From NCBI RefSeq assembly GCF_020740795.1, contig NC_067283.1, forward strand, positions 42,521,659 to 42,585,658: DNA of 64,000 bases, in the 5' to 3' direction. The notes under the pieces were generated by a model. That model was not told where the DNA came from and searched no databases. It saw only the letters and a list, made by a program, of their open reading frames with translations. Source of the DNA: Apus apus. Lineage: Eukaryota; Chordata; Aves; Apodiformes; Apodidae. Made by a program: the position numbers and the translations under genes. The first letter of the stretch is position 1; each line of letters starts with the position of its first letter. Positions 38,201-53,200 of this stretch are shown one piece after another.

Positions 38201-41200
38201 CTAATTTGGTGATTGAGACTTTGATTTCTGACATGTACAAGGACAGGATTGGTGATTCCTTTAAAGCTTAGCTTGGAGGTGAAGACAGTTGAAACTACAG
38301 ACCTGACAAAAAGAGAGGCAAGGAGAACACAGAGCATCACTTTTCCTCTTAGAACATCAGATAAATTAAGAAAAGTCAACACTTAGTGGTGTTAGTCAGT
38401 CAGGTCCTTAAGAGCTCTTCTCTGCTGAATGTTAGCAAGTATGTTCACATCACAGACTGAGAACTTGAATATTCATCTCAGTCTTCCAAGCTAAGTTCTT
38501 AATTAGGCATGGGCTTCACATAATTTTGTTCTTTATTCTTCTCAGGTCTGTCTCAAATTGACTTTGCCTCAAAGGGATGAGAGAGAATCTTAGGAGATAA
38601 ACAGTTCCCATGCCTCCAGATCAGATGGGTGTGAGGGATGAGGGTGGGAGAAGAGGGAACCTTTCCTTCAGTTTGGTCCTGTCATATGCTACTGCATCAT
38701 CTTTAGTCACTGTAACCAGAAGCATACTCCGCTTCCTCTGTCTAATGTCTAGCCAGTCAAAGTTGGATAAAAACCCAGAATATCACCTCCTCTAGCTGCT
38801 GTTGAAGACGGAAGAACTGGGGAAGGCAGTGACAGCCAAGCCTGAAATGCAACCCCTACCCAGTACTGACTTTTTATTCTGATTGTTGCCTTAGTTGCAG
38901 CCCCTAAATTTCCAGCATATGGGCATGGGCAAATGTAGCACTTTTTCCCAGGGCTGTTAGACCCCTATGAAACCTATAGACAGTTGTAGATATTGTGACA
39001 GTATTGCTGTAGAAGTACAGTAACACAGTGCTGCGTTTCAAACACAGTTTGAATAGCACCAAGATGGTAAGGAGGTTTGTGACTATGGATTGTGATACTT
39101 CCTGTTTGTTAGTGGTATTCTCCGTTCCGGCCAAAGGGGAAACAGTTGTGCAAGGTTCAGGCTTGTCTCCAAAGGAGTAGAGTGCTATGAAGTGGGTAAG
39201 CATTATCAGAGCCTAATACTGGCATCACGTGATTGCTAAACCGTACTGTTGTCTGGTGCACTGCCCGTTACTGCCACTGTCATTGCTTGAAGCTGGCTTT
39301 GATATGCAGTGTTACTCATCAAGCTTTTCCTTTATGTATGTGTATGTTTTATTTACATTTTAACTTATTTTTGTTTGCAGTTTATCTAGTGGGTGGTGAA
39401 GTGAGGGGTTTTTTAAGTCAAAGAGAGGTACTATAGTTGAGCTTCTAAATACTTTTTTTTTAATGTTACTGTGGTTGGGTTGTTTCTTGATCTCACCTAT
39501 AGGTCTTCTCACAGGGAAAAATTAATGTATTTGTAGTATTGCTAGTAATTTCTGTTGCAAAGACATGCCCAGATGTTTTTGCATGCTTTAATTTGTGGCA
39601 AAATAAAAATTAGCTTTTGAAAGAAGGAGTTAATAGATTTGTATCTAAGTGATAGAAGCAGAATGCTGTTATGTCACATTTCAATTTTGGGTGGTAATTC
39701 ATTCTTATTAAAGACTTCATGGGGTGCTGACAAAGCACAAGACAGTTATTCACATCCTTCTAAAGTCAGTTACTACTACTTTTGAAGCTTTACTAGTTCA
39801 AAACATGATGAGAATGTAAAAATGTATCCTCTTTGCCTATTTAGTTTGTTTAGCAAATCTTTTAATGCTCTAAAAGTAAACAATAGTCATGCTTTTGTAG
39901 CCTGTGAGTGTTTCAGTCACAAGTTAAAAATTTGAAATTAATAAATGTTAATTAATATCTATCTTTTTTTCCTTTTAAGTTATTGGGTAACAACATTGAT
40001 TGAGTTTCCAATGCATTCTAAGCCTGGTCCATAGCTGGCGGAACTGTATGTGTGCTGGGCAACATTGAAGTCCTGCTTTCTCTTGTACCTTCGTGCAGGC
40101 GCTTGGCACTAAACAAATTAACAATAGACATTGCTATACTAAGATAAGAGGATAATTTTACAGGTATGGCATTTTATAAATCATATTATAGTTGGCAGTT
40201 CAGAACTGGAGAATTAATTCATATTTAGAAATCTGGTCAAATGGGAATAATTGCAGGCTTGTTAGGAGCAAATGTCACATTGCTGTTTGGAATAAAGATT
40301 TCTAGATCAGAATGACTGATGTTTGTGCGAATTTTCTTACATAAACATAGAATCATAAAACTACAGAATGGTTTGGGTTGAAAGGGACCTTAAAAGTCAT
40401 CTAGTTCCACCCCTCTGCCATGGGCAGGGACACCTTCCACTAGACCAGGTTGCTCAAAGCCCCGTCCAGCCTGGCCTTGAACACTTCAGAGTATCCGCAG
40501 CTTCCCTGGGCAACCAATTCCACTGTCTCACCACTCTCACAGTGAAGAATTTCTTCTTAATGTCTAACTTTAATCTGCCTTCTTCCAGTTAAAGGCTATT
40601 ACCCTTTGTCCTGTCACCACATGTCCTTGTAAAAAGTCCCTCCTCAGCTTTCCTGTAGCCCCTTTGGGTACTGGGAGGCCGCTGTAATGTCTCCCCAGAG
40701 TCTTCTCTTCTCCAGGCTGAACAACCCCAACTCTCTCAGCCTATCTTCATAGGAGAAGTGCTCCAGCCTTCTTATCATCTTTGTAGCCCTCCTCTGGACT
40801 CGCACCAGGAGGTCCATGTCCTCTGTGTGTTGGGGGCTCCAGAACTGGACACAGTACTCCAGCTGGGGTCTCACAAGAACAGAGAAGGGGAGAATCACCT
40901 CCCTTGACCTGCTGGTCATGTTTCTCTTGTTGCAGCCCAGAATACTGTCGGCTTTCGGGGCTACAAGTGTACATTGTGGGCTCATGTTGAGTTTCTCGTC
41001 AATCAACACACCCAAGTCCTTTTCCTCAGAGCTGTTTTCAATCCATTCTCTTCCCAACCTGTAACTGTGCATGGGGTTGTTCTGACCCAGGTGCAAGACC
41101 TTGCACTTGGCCTTGTTGAACTTCATGAAGTTGACATGGGGCCCACCTCACAAGCCTGTCAAGGTCCCTCTTCCTTTTCAAAGTCCACATTTTTGTATCC

Positions 41201-44200
41201 TATATAACTGCTTATTTAACATGAAATAGACTGTTCTTGAAAATACTGCACTTTTAAACTTATTTTTACTGTCACGTTGACAGAGGCTGTGATAGTTTAG
41301 TCAGTGGAGACAGGCAAGTTTGCCAACATCTGGACTTGAATTTCAGTGATTTTTGTTCTTTCCCTGTGTTGGTGAAGAATCTGCCTGTGACCTCTGTGTG
41401 GTTGTGCTTCAGATATTAAGACTTGTGCTGATTAAATTGGTAGGAACTTGATGGGTCTTACAGTCTTCATGGTATTAGCTTTATTCTGTTGAAATTAGTT
41501 CAGAGCAAACCTGTGGTGTTCTGGGAATCCTAGATAGATGAAAGATTTTGATGTGGTTTTAAAAATTGTGTTAGAAGTGATATGTTTTACTGATGTAAGT
41601 GGATACTTTCTATAAAATACACAATGAAAAATACACATAAGCGATTCTAGTCTTGAATACTGACTATCTTTGAAAGTCTTTCATGGTGGTTTGCTCATCT
41701 AACCTGTTGTGTGTTACAGTATTCCATTTAGTCATCTGAACTTCTGCTTAACTAGTGAATATAATCTTTAATAATTCCTCAGCTAATGAATTTCACATTG
41801 ATATCCAAATTTCACTTGCAATATCTAATAGGAGGGTTGGGTTTGTGGGTGTTGCTCATTTCAGAACTGGTGTTCACCTAGGCTTTTCTAAGCCTTAACT
41901 TTCTTTACAAAACTACTGCATCAGTACCTGCAGCCTTGTTAGTTTGGCTTTTGAATGATCATGAAAGAGTTGCAGTTTTTTCTCAAAGCAGTCTAACAGC
42001 TAATTTGAAGATTTAATGGTCCTGGTAATAGTACAAAAGGTTTTGCTATCAAGTTTGAGAAGTTGGAAAAATTATGTGCCAGAAAAGTGGAAGATTAATG
42101 CCTTGATGGCAATCCATCAATGGTTTTTAATGGGATATGGGCAATGTGGAAGACAGAACTGAAAATGTGCATTGGAGGGCTTTTGTTCTATAAGGAATTT
42201 CTAGAGCAGAGAATGTACAAACTTTGAAGGTGAAACTTCATCTATAGAGATTTCACACTGTGTAGATTCTAACTGACTGAAAGAATGGAGTATGTCAAGG
42301 CTGTTCATTTTATAGTGTGAACAAACAGACTTTGTTGCATATTATTACGTTATGTCACCTCTCAATGTTACGTGCAGTAGAACAGCAGCACAAGTACTGG
42401 GTAGCTGTCTGGTCTCGGAATGGGAGTCTTGCATTGGCTCTTCCATGATCTTAATTCTGCTTAAGTGGTATTCTAGATGTGGTAAATAATTGGTTGATCG
42501 ACTGTATTTGAAGACTAGCTTTAAAAAGAATGGAGAGAAGACAGGACTGTTTGTTAGAGTGATAGAAAACTTCTTCATGTTTACAAAAAAAAGAAAACCC
42601 AAACTGTAAACATTTCATCTGTGTATATGCATTAGCTATAGAAATTATTAAAATATATTGGTTAGTAATTTACTTTAAAACTCTACAGATTTAGAGAGGA
42701 CCATTGTACTTGCATACTAAATGAGATGCTCAAGTTTAATTACTTTCTAGGTCTCAGAAAACAGATTATTTAAGTTATGCCTAAAACTTAGATTTTTTAA
42801 TTATTATTATTTATTTTTATCTCCCCCACCCTTCTTGTCCTCTGCTTCTTTCTAGGTTTAACTATAGATCAACACATCATCTTGCATCCCATGGGTTTTA
42901 TGAATTTTTAAATTGGTTTGATGAAAGAGCATGGTATCCACTGGGAAGAATAGTAGGTGGAACTGTAAGTATTGTGATAGTAACTTAAATATGACTTTGC
43001 AGTAAGTTTTTTTGAACTTCAATACAAATTCAACATTGATAAAAGGAGACTCTCAATAAAATATGCTTTTAATTGTCAAATTGCTGCAGAGAGAATAGCA
43101 AGATGTTTTGAATTTGTAGCTGCAGGAACTAAGACCAAGTCAATATGCTTTAGCATCCAACAGCATAATGTGAACAAGAAATACTGAGCTGAGATTTGCT
43201 TCCTTGCGTAGCAATGTCTAATAGTAATAAATAAGGGCATTATGACTCCTGTAATTCTGGTATATAAAATGAAAAAGAAAAAAAAAATTAAAGAAAAAGT
43301 GAGCTAAATCTCTTGAGGCATAACTTTTAATCCAATACTATATGTTGAGTGGACTTCAAGCATGTATGGAAAATGCTGGGATTTCACTGGAAAAAGACCT
43401 TTTGAAATTAAATCAGTGAGGCACCTATATGAAGCATTAGGAGTAGGTTAAGATTGATGAAAGTTGCAATACAGGAGAGGTGTACAAAACAGTACTATCA
43501 GATCAGAATACAAATATTATTCATTGCTGGAATAGCTTTAGTAACACTAAGTAACACAGCCACATGATACTTATGTGAAAAGGCATTAAAAATTTTAATC
43601 ATAGTACATACCATTTAAATGCATTTACAAAGTTTTTTTGAAGCAATTGGATCGTTATTTGTTTTAGTATCTTAGAGATGCTTGAGACTTTTTTTGTAAC
43701 ATGTATACATGTTCTTTCCATGCCTGTCTTATATGAAGCAAAAACCCTTAGGAAATAGAATTGAAATGTTGATTGCATACATTATTTTGTAAGCCACATG
43801 GTGTGTTAGATTTTAATAGTTTATCTTGAAAACTAGTTGTCAAGGATATATGCAGGGGAACACTATCATCTGTTAATTTAATTTAGTACCACATCCTTAG
43901 CTTTCGAATGAAGCTAAGGCAGCTGAAGTACATATTAACTTTTCTAGTACATATTGATTCTTCTAATGTTGATAAATGTGGGACAGTAGAATTCCTATTA
44001 AGAATATTTTAAAGTTCTCCAATATTCTATGATGGGTTCAATAGATTTGTGTAAGTCTGTGCTACCTTTCCTGGAGGACATCTTAATTCAGTTTTATGGG
44101 GCTTTATTTTAATCCTTCAAATTCAAAGGTGTCTACAGATGTCTTGTAAATATACAATACTCAACTGACTTTCCATCAGCTTTTGAGCTTAAAAAAATAC

Positions 44201-47200
44201 ATATCTTCTTGATGCACATTTTCTTTCTCCATGGGTGACGAGAAATGACAAAGTGACATGGTATGTTTTGGAATAAAATAAATAAGGCTAGGTTTCTTTT
44301 TGTTGACTTAGGTTTTTGAGTTTGTGTTTTTTTCAAAGCTGTTAGCTGGTTTGAAATTCTATTGCAAACTTTAGCTTCTGCTTGCACAACTTAATGACAA
44401 ATTCTTCTCATTATATGATAAATGTCAGGCAAGATAGGATATTATCTGTATGCTGCTTATTCATGTACAAAATGGATTATAGGTAATTGTTAGCATTTGG
44501 ATAAAATTTAAAGAACCTCTGATGTTCAGCAGTGTTGTCAAAACATTATTAAAGTAGTCTTAAAATAATTCCTTTAGCTTTACCTGCTCACTGCTTATAT
44601 CAGCTTAACAAATGACTGTTTAATTGCAACTTACATGCATATAAACCTACCATGATTGGTTTCTGCAATAATCTAGTGGGTTATGGTTTGTTTTTTTCTG
44701 CCTTTTAGGTATACCCAGGACTGATGGTGACAGCAGGCCTTATACATTGGATTTTAAATATGCTTAACGTGACAGTCCATATAAGAGATGTATGTGTATT
44801 CCTAGCACCAGTTTTTAGCGGCCTTACTGCTATTTCTACTTTCCTGCTCACCAGAGAACTGTGGAATCAGGGAGCAGGGCTTTTAGCTGCCTGTTTTATT
44901 GCCATAGTTCCAGGTTACATATCCCGATCAGTAGCAGGATCCTTTGACAATGAAGGCATAGCTATTTTTGCACTGCAGTTCACGTACTATTTATGGGTAA
45001 GTAATTGCCGAGTCTTTTGCTTTGGAAAGTTTTTTTGGTTCCTCCTCCAACCGAATGACTGATTTTTCTTATAATCCGTTGAATTCTTATTCTCTTCCCT
45101 CATCCCTCTTCCCCTTGGCTCTTGATCAGACAAGTACTGAGAAGTCACATGATCTGAACCACTCCATAATCATGCTCTTTAGTTTGCTATATAAAAGCAT
45201 TGTTCAATTGAAGTATGTGTTCCCTGTAGTAGTAGTAATAAGTCTATACATTTAAAGCAAATAGAAGGGTTGTGTCACTTTTTCAGCTTGAAGGTATTAG
45301 TATTATGTAAGCATCAAACTACATCTTCCTTATTTAGCTGGTGAAAAGCAGTAGACTCTGAATATAGAGTGCTTGCTCTGAATTGTTTTCTGGATAAGCT
45401 TCTGACTATATGGAAAGCCTGGGCTATCACTAAAGCATCCAAATTAAATATTCAAAGCTGTCCAGAGCAAGATGTTAGTATTGCTTGTATACTTTTAAAA
45501 AGAGTCTGATGTCTTTTAATCAGCCTATTTGCTATTGCATCTTGTCTGTCACTCCTTAATCTGTACACAGAACTGTATCTGTAATGTAGGTTTGTGTGAA
45601 GGAGTGTTATCAAGCTGAAGTTTTTCTGGACTGTTGCATCTATTTTGGAAATATCACACATAGGATAACTATATTGTTAATTCAGTATAGCCACTGTATG
45701 CTACTATCCCTAGTGCATTCCTTGAATGCATTTCTCATTTTGAGTGTCTCCATGTATGTACTTGCTCATTACAGCTTTTCCCATTATTTTGTCAAGAGTT
45801 TTACTTTTCATAAGCAGATGCCTACTTATAAGTTTTTTAGCTGTAGAATATTTTACATTTGTGATATTATTGGTAGGAGTATAATGGAATTCAGGTTTTT
45901 CATGACTGAGTGGTGTTACTTAAATGCAGGGTGTTTTCAATCTGGAGTTAGAATAAACTGGTGCTGTGAAGGTGCACTGTGTTTGATAACATTAATAGAT
46001 CAAGCTACACTGGTACTTAACAACTGAGACATGATAGCTGTTACCTGTTGTTACAAATCTCATGTTTAGCTAAACTGCATAGTGCAATGATGTTTGCATC
46101 AACTCTTGTAGACTTTGTGTGTGAATCAAATATATTTTATAAATAACTTTCTGGCTTTATTTAATGTGAGTTTTCCATTCCTATTTTCCCACACTACAAT
46201 TGGTTTTGGACAAAATCATACTCCTGGGACTGTTTATGGATCCCACTAAACCTTTAGTAATATCTGAATACTCTCATTAACCTTAAGTGAGTTTTTCAAA
46301 ATTACAGGACAGCTCTTCTATCTATAATTGCAGAGCTGGGTCTGATGCCAGCCAAAGTAAGTTATGGATAGCTTACACTTAGAATTCTAAAGTGGTCTCA
46401 TGTCTTCGAGAAAGTAGTGACTACTTTTGTATCTCAGGTCATTAAACCAAGAGCTGCGTTGCATCCTGCCTCTGCTTTAACTAGAGAGATAGGTATAAGC
46501 TGTTTAGTGTGTGAATTAGTTGCACTTGTGGTTTGTTTTTATGGACATGAGTACAGAAACAAGAATATAACTTGACACATGCTAAAGAATTCTCTTGACA
46601 GTTGTTTTAGAATGAAATTTTGGAATATTGTCCAGTATTTGTCAGTCATACATACTTGGTTATTTTTAAAGGTGAAGTCTGTGAAAACTGGGTCGGTCTT
46701 TTGGACAATCTGCTGCTGTCTATCCTACTTTTACATGGTAAGCCTATTACATGTATATAGTAGCTGAACTATTTGAGTTGTGTTTAAATAATCAATAAGT
46801 TGACCAGGAACAAAAGGAGATTTTAATCCATATTGGAGCCATAATATAAAATTGTTGCTTCATATTACTATTAAATCTTTAAACATATGAGGAAAAAGAA
46901 ATAAAAAATAATTTGAAAATTGAGGTATTTAAACACAACAAAAATAAATTTTGGAAAAACTCTTGAAGTATAATAACTTTACTTGCAAATTTATCCTGTG
47001 CTGTGAGTAGGTACTCTTGATTCTGTGGGATTTCTGTTTTGGTGCAGATGAACTAAGGTGGGATTTTGGTATTCATGTGTCTGTATGACATTATTACTAA
47101 AATACAATAATAATATTTAAAATTAATGGACAAAGTGACACTGTGTCTTTGGTTATAATTGTGCCATGAAGTAAAGCTTACCACCAGAACTGCTGAATTA

Positions 47201-50200
47201 ATTCAATGTTAGATAAAAGGATCATATAGTCTGTTTTCACTCATTATCTAAGAAAATGGAGACTGTTGTAGAGTTGTTCCCAAGGGCTAATAGAGGGTAA
47301 AAACAGTAGTAAAATTGAGGAGATAGTACTAACAGTAAAATGCAGGCAATTGGTTTCTCCCTTCCTCCATCTTCTGAAACCTTAGACTTGAGGAATTTTC
47401 CTGTATGAATATGTCAAAGGTCCTTTTTTTCCCCAGACTGATAAACACTTTTTTTCTGGCTATGTTAAAAAATAAATTTGCCTCAAAACAGCCAGTGGTG
47501 GAGCAGTCAGGCTAATTACTTGGTATTGGCTGGGGTCTCAACTACTGCTTTTCTACAATCAGGTAACTCGGCTTATAAGAAAAAGGAATTTATGAACCGT
47601 TTTGCAAACCTTAATTTAAAGTACAAGGTTAATTCAGAGGTTATCTGGATGCTGCATAGTTTTCCTCTCGCTTTGATGTTCATTGGATTTTCTGCAAGGC
47701 TTCTGCTGTCAATACAGCAAGTAATAGCTCTGTATACATTGCCAAAGAGGACAGCTATCTCCTGTTAAGAGTACATTTATTTCCTCCCTCATTTCTCCTC
47801 CTTTTTGCCAAGTAATTGAATAAGCAGTCACTTCTTTATACATACATTGGTGTTTATCTAGCATTAATGTGAAGACATTCAGTATTTTTGGTATACACTT
47901 ATGTGCAGTACAACATTGGGCAAGTAAGTCTTTGAATTGTTATATTTGTATATAGTCTTTTATGTTGTGCCAGTTTATTTGCAAGGTCCTCTAAAAGTGC
48001 TGTTCATGAATAGGCAGATAACATATAGGATGATTTTACAATTTTACTGCTGAAAAATCACACAATAACAAGTTCTTCCCATCTTAGTCTGACTAGTGTC
48101 TTGGACAGTGGGATAGTACAAGAGGATGGGGATGTGATCTAGAATCACATCCCATGGACACCAATGCACAGTGTGCATGGGTGACAGAATGTATTAAATC
48201 AATGTCACCGTCATGACTTTCAATCCTTGAAAGTAAATTAATATTTTTTCTTTGGTTTTCCTTTCAAGTGCTGTCAATTAGTGAAAGGTTAAGTTTTGTC
48301 CATTGTTCAGCTTCACTGATTAGATGATATAATTTTATTGCTTGCAGAGTGTACCTACTTCATCTCTGATGACGCGTTTCCATATTCACGTTGGAAAGAT
48401 TTTTAAGATGCCGATCTAGATATTTTACTTAGGTAAATTTTTAGGACAAAGGATAACCCAATACAATATAGAATCATATATATATATATATATCCAGTAT
48501 ACAGTAATTATTTGTCTTTCTCTGATGGAACTGATTATATTTTCTGTGTAAAGTGAAAATTAAATAACAATTTTGAGGTATTAAGAGTCAGTCTTTGCAT
48601 GGGGAGTTTAAGGAGTAACTTCTTGAAAGAGAAGTGGATACTGCATGGACGGACAGAAATCTTTGTTGATACATAAATATGCTTAAAATATATACCTAAC
48701 TCACTGTGGTCATTTAACTCATATCACTGTATTGCATTCCATAAAGACAATGTTTTTTTCTTGTATTTACATTTTTCTTGCATTTATTTGACTTCAGCAA
48801 CTTCTGCTTCAGATAGCTTTTTATGACAGATAAAATAAAACAAAGCTTTACACTGAATAAGTCTTGTAGGAGAAGTAGCATGTTTTAATTTTTTGCCAAT
48901 CTGTGAAGATGCCTCAGTTTTGTTTGAAAGCTTCTGAAGTGTATCTTCATTTCAGTACAATCTTCAGTGCTTAGGTTTGGTTTAATATTTTGATAATGAG
49001 AGATGCAGGTCTCTGGTCCATGCAAACTGTCTGCTACCTGCTTCATTCAAACCTTCCCCTAATGTGACAGTATCCTAATTGCACATTTGTTCTCATTCTC
49101 TTCTGTCTTACCTGTTTGCTTATAATACTTCAAATAACCAAACGCCTATGTAAACTGTGATACTTCATGAAGTAATTTGGCAATATGGTTGTGACAATTT
49201 GAAACAAGTTCCTGTAATATTTAAAAGACATCTAGTCTACTTGCTACACGTTGTCTGAATAAGTTACCACAAACTTTGAAATTTGGGGTTTTGTGGTATT
49301 AGTATCAAAACCCAGTACTAGGCCTCGTCCTTATTTTAGAATCTGTCCTGTAGAACATAGTCATTTGGGTTTCTTTTTGGATTCCAGGGCTGTAAAAATA
49401 TCTACATGAATCTAAGCCCAAAAATACAATTAAAGCAAAAACCACATTAACTAGTACATTCTAAAAATTAGGATCTAGAATAAGCATGATACATATGGGA
49501 AAAGTCTAGACTATAATTTTAACAAGAGGACATGTATTAAAATACAGATTGTCCAGTCAGCATTAGCCCTTCTAAATATGTTAGAAATTTAGATAATACA
49601 TTGTAATGATAGCTCATTAAATCCTTATCTAAACCAGCAATCAGTGATACATTAATAACATTGTAGTGTTGCGGTTCCAAGTACATCATTCCAGTGCTTC
49701 TCAAGTGCCGCTGTTACTACAGGTTCGCACTGTACATCCACCCCTTCCTATTGTTTCTTTTCCTTACACTGCAACCTGCATGGGCTGCTCTGCTGCAGGA
49801 GTTCTGCTCCCAGAGGAGTACCTTTTTCTTTTTCTCCTCTCTGGCTGGAGATACTGTTCCCTGTCCCCAGCAAAAAAAAAGTGCAAAGCATGGTGCTGAA
49901 TTTAAGTGTCAAGGGAAAATTTTGGATCCTACATGGGAGTCATACCACTGCCTTGTGCTGCAGCCTTCTCCATGGGAAAAAGCCCTTGGTGTCATGTTCT
50001 TGTTTGCCAGCATGACCAGGTGAGCTTGGGAGGTGGGAGATATAGGAAGGATAGCTTTGAAAATCCACCAGCTCATTTCAGAAGTCTTTAATACATTGAT
50101 ATGTGGGGGTTTTGTTGGGTGTTCTTCTATTTTGATAATAAATATTGTGAAAGATTCTGATTGTATTACTAGTAGTTCTGGTTGCTTGTCTAGATGGTGT

Positions 50201-53200
50201 TTGTGTTTTCCTGTTAAACCATCAGGATGTATAAATCCAGCCCTGGCTATCCTAAGAATTTGCAGATATTTTCAGCTCTTAATTTCCTCTTCCATTTCTC
50301 ATAGGTCTCTGCATGGGGTGGTTATGTTTTCATCATCAACCTTATCCCACTGCATGTGTTTGTTCTGTTGCTGATGCAGAGATACAGCAGGAGGGTCTAC
50401 ATTGGTAAGTTTTGTTCATTGAACAGTCATTGGCAAGTGCTGCATCATGAGATATGAGATTAATTATACCAATGTATTTTGTATCAAGTAGAATCATTAA
50501 GGTTGGAAGGGACCTTAAAGATCATCAAGTTCAACCCCCCCTGCCATGAGCAGGGAACCCTACCACTAGACCAGGTTGCACAAAACCCATCCAACCTGGC
50601 CTTAAAAACCTCCAGGGCAGTAGGAAGTAGGAATTAAGTAATTGCATATCAAGTTGCATTTTATTAATTTGATTTCTGATTATAGTCAGTTATTCTCTAC
50701 AATGTGGAAATAAGGCGTTAAAACATACACTTCAGAAATGTCTTATATGTAGCTGCTAATTGATTTTCTTCTTTCTGGTGCACTGAAAAAAAAACCACAA
50801 ATAATTGGATGTTTTTATATTTATAGAATGCTTTTAATGTATTTTTTCTTATATTATGTGTGTGTCTGTAATAATGTTTAATATTTTTGTCTTTTCCTAG
50901 TATGTTAAACAATTGCTATTTTTAAAAAGTTTTGCAGCAGAAATTATGTGAATTATTGGGACATACATGAGAAAAGACATAAGGAATTTTAAGCAGTCTT
51001 GTACATTTTATATAACCTAGACTAAAAAGTAGTGGAAGAGTCTGTCCACTCCACGTGAATCCTTAAAATTTTATTGGGTTAATAGGTCAGCTTTCCTTCC
51101 AGTTTCAGGAATGTGTGAGTAGTAATCTTAGGACACCAACTTTTAATTGGTCTGCCTGACATTTAAATTCTCTATAAATTGTTGTTACAGAGACTTCCCC
51201 AGTTAAATCCATGTTGTAGATGTGTGAATGAAATAAATATTAAGCAATTCAGATATTCAAAGATTTCTAAGTTAGCTAGAATTTTCTTTACTCTCTGGTA
51301 TGAAATCTTTCTTTACAACAGCTCGTTTGAGAACTTAGTATGAGTTGAAGTTAAAATCACAGAATATTTCATACTTGTAAATATACTTCTACTACCCATT
51401 TTAATACTGCTTCATCTTTATATTTTTTATTATTTCAATGTGTTTTTAATGCCTGCTAGAGAAATTACTATATTTGCACAAATATTTAACCATTATACAC
51501 TATAATATTTGCTCAAGTTCAGTTTTGGTTTTTTGTTGGCAAAGCTACAAATATTGGTTTTGTGCTTCTTAGTTAATCTGTTTATGTAATTCATAAAGGG
51601 AAATTCTTTTATAAAAGAAAAAAAAATCTTTAACCCACCTTTGATTTTTCATGTTACTATTACTTCTTCATTAACTACTTCTTCATAACTTAAGGGGAAA
51701 GTAATTTATCTTGGTTTAGTTTTAAAATTGTTTTATTGGATGTTTTTATTTTCCAATTTCTATGAGTTAGGCAAGAGAAAATTAAATCTACTAATTATAA
51801 AATCCCGAAGCGGTGTGGTAACCAGCAACAATAAAGAAGTACTCTTGCTTTTTCAGCTTTCAATGAACTGGTCTTTGAACACGTCTGGAAAAAATAGTAC
51901 TGCAAGTTCATGTGAATTTAAGGTTTTGGCAGACGTTTGTTTTCTGAATAGCTACAGTGTGTTGACATGCTATTGCCGGTCAGCTGTGAGGGAGAGGTAC
52001 TTCAGCAGAGTTGTCAGAAGGAAAGTGTGATTGTGTCTTTGCTGTCTCATTGCAACTGCTAGCTTAATTTAAGCTTCCATGGGAAGCCTTACACACAGAG
52101 AAGTCTGTACAACTCTCATTAGTGTGTGATTTCTAGGTTTGTTAACAGGATGTTTTTGTAAAATGGGTAAGAATGTTCAAGCACTTCTAGAAGGAAATTA
52201 AAGTGTACTTCACTTTCAAACTATTCAGATAGAGAGAAGAGTTTATAAAATCTCATTGAAGTAGGGAGAATAAAGGTATTTTTGGAGTTTCTGTGAGATG
52301 CAATTCCTAGTGTGCCTGCAGCAGTCCCATAATTCTCAAAAAAACTACTAGTGTGCAGCTAAAACTTTTGTAAAGCATTGTCAGCTGACAATAGCTAATA
52401 AAATCTGCATCCATTTTAGTATTGCCAAGAATTTCGAGGTGTTTAATCTCTTACATCAGTTGCTTAATTTTATTTGAAACTAGCACGAGCCTGACTTTTG
52501 TAACAGGTGAATGTTTAATTGACCATGATAACATAAATGTGGAGAACAATATTTGGCAACATCAAGTTTTTAAAAATAGTGATTCATTTCCTGGTATGCA
52601 TTTTTCATGTGCGTGTTCACATGGCAAAGAAAATGTTAATACGACATGATCTGATATGCCTGACAGTGTAAATCAGAATCATTTGTTGAGTAATAATTTC
52701 CAAGAATGTGAACTTTTTGCCAATTTTAAAATGTTTAATGGCTTGCAGGCAGATGAATTTATCAGCCAGATAACTTCTGGCCCAGTTGGCATCAACGATG
52801 ATCATGCTGCCTACTTTGTGAGCTTAAGCTGTGCAGGTTTTGCGTTATGGGGTTTTTTTGCCTTGACCATGGTCAGTAGCTTTCATCAGGTCTTACTAGC
52901 TTAATAATTCAGAGAAAGTGCTTGATGATTCTAGTGTATTAGCAGCACTTGTATAGGAAAAAACCTCTGTATTCAGAGACAGGAACCATTGAAGCTGTTT
53001 TTTATTACTGTACTTACAGTTTCTCTTGCAGTTTATCATATGCTTAAAAAATAAATTGTGTTTTATTTAGAAAGGTACCAATATAGGTATAAGTCATGCT
53101 TGCACACTTTGGAGACTTGGTCATTTTCACTTCAATCTGTTTGTTTGGGGTTTTTTTCCTGAACAATTTTTTAAGTTCTGTATACTTCCAAAATATTTAA

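Larger units (their letters stand above)
23295..42855 (+). other. STT3B: STT3B intron 1 (19.6 kb)
   Basis: GT (23295) to AG (42855). The first about 700 bp continue the CpG island with G-runs. The rest is AT-rich, with a probable CR1 tail remnant near 29,050, a CR1 copy at 40345-41172 and simple repeats. No exon-like or RNA-gene sequence was recognised. Confidence 0.9.

Noticed and set aside
45596..46027. 143-codon open frame in intron 3
   Set aside because: No recognisable domain, located between two well-defined STT3B exons, and its codon make-up is that of AT-rich intron.
49666..50023. Overlapping open frames in intron 4 just before exon 5
   Set aside because: No domain, and they lack good splice sites that join the STT3B frame.
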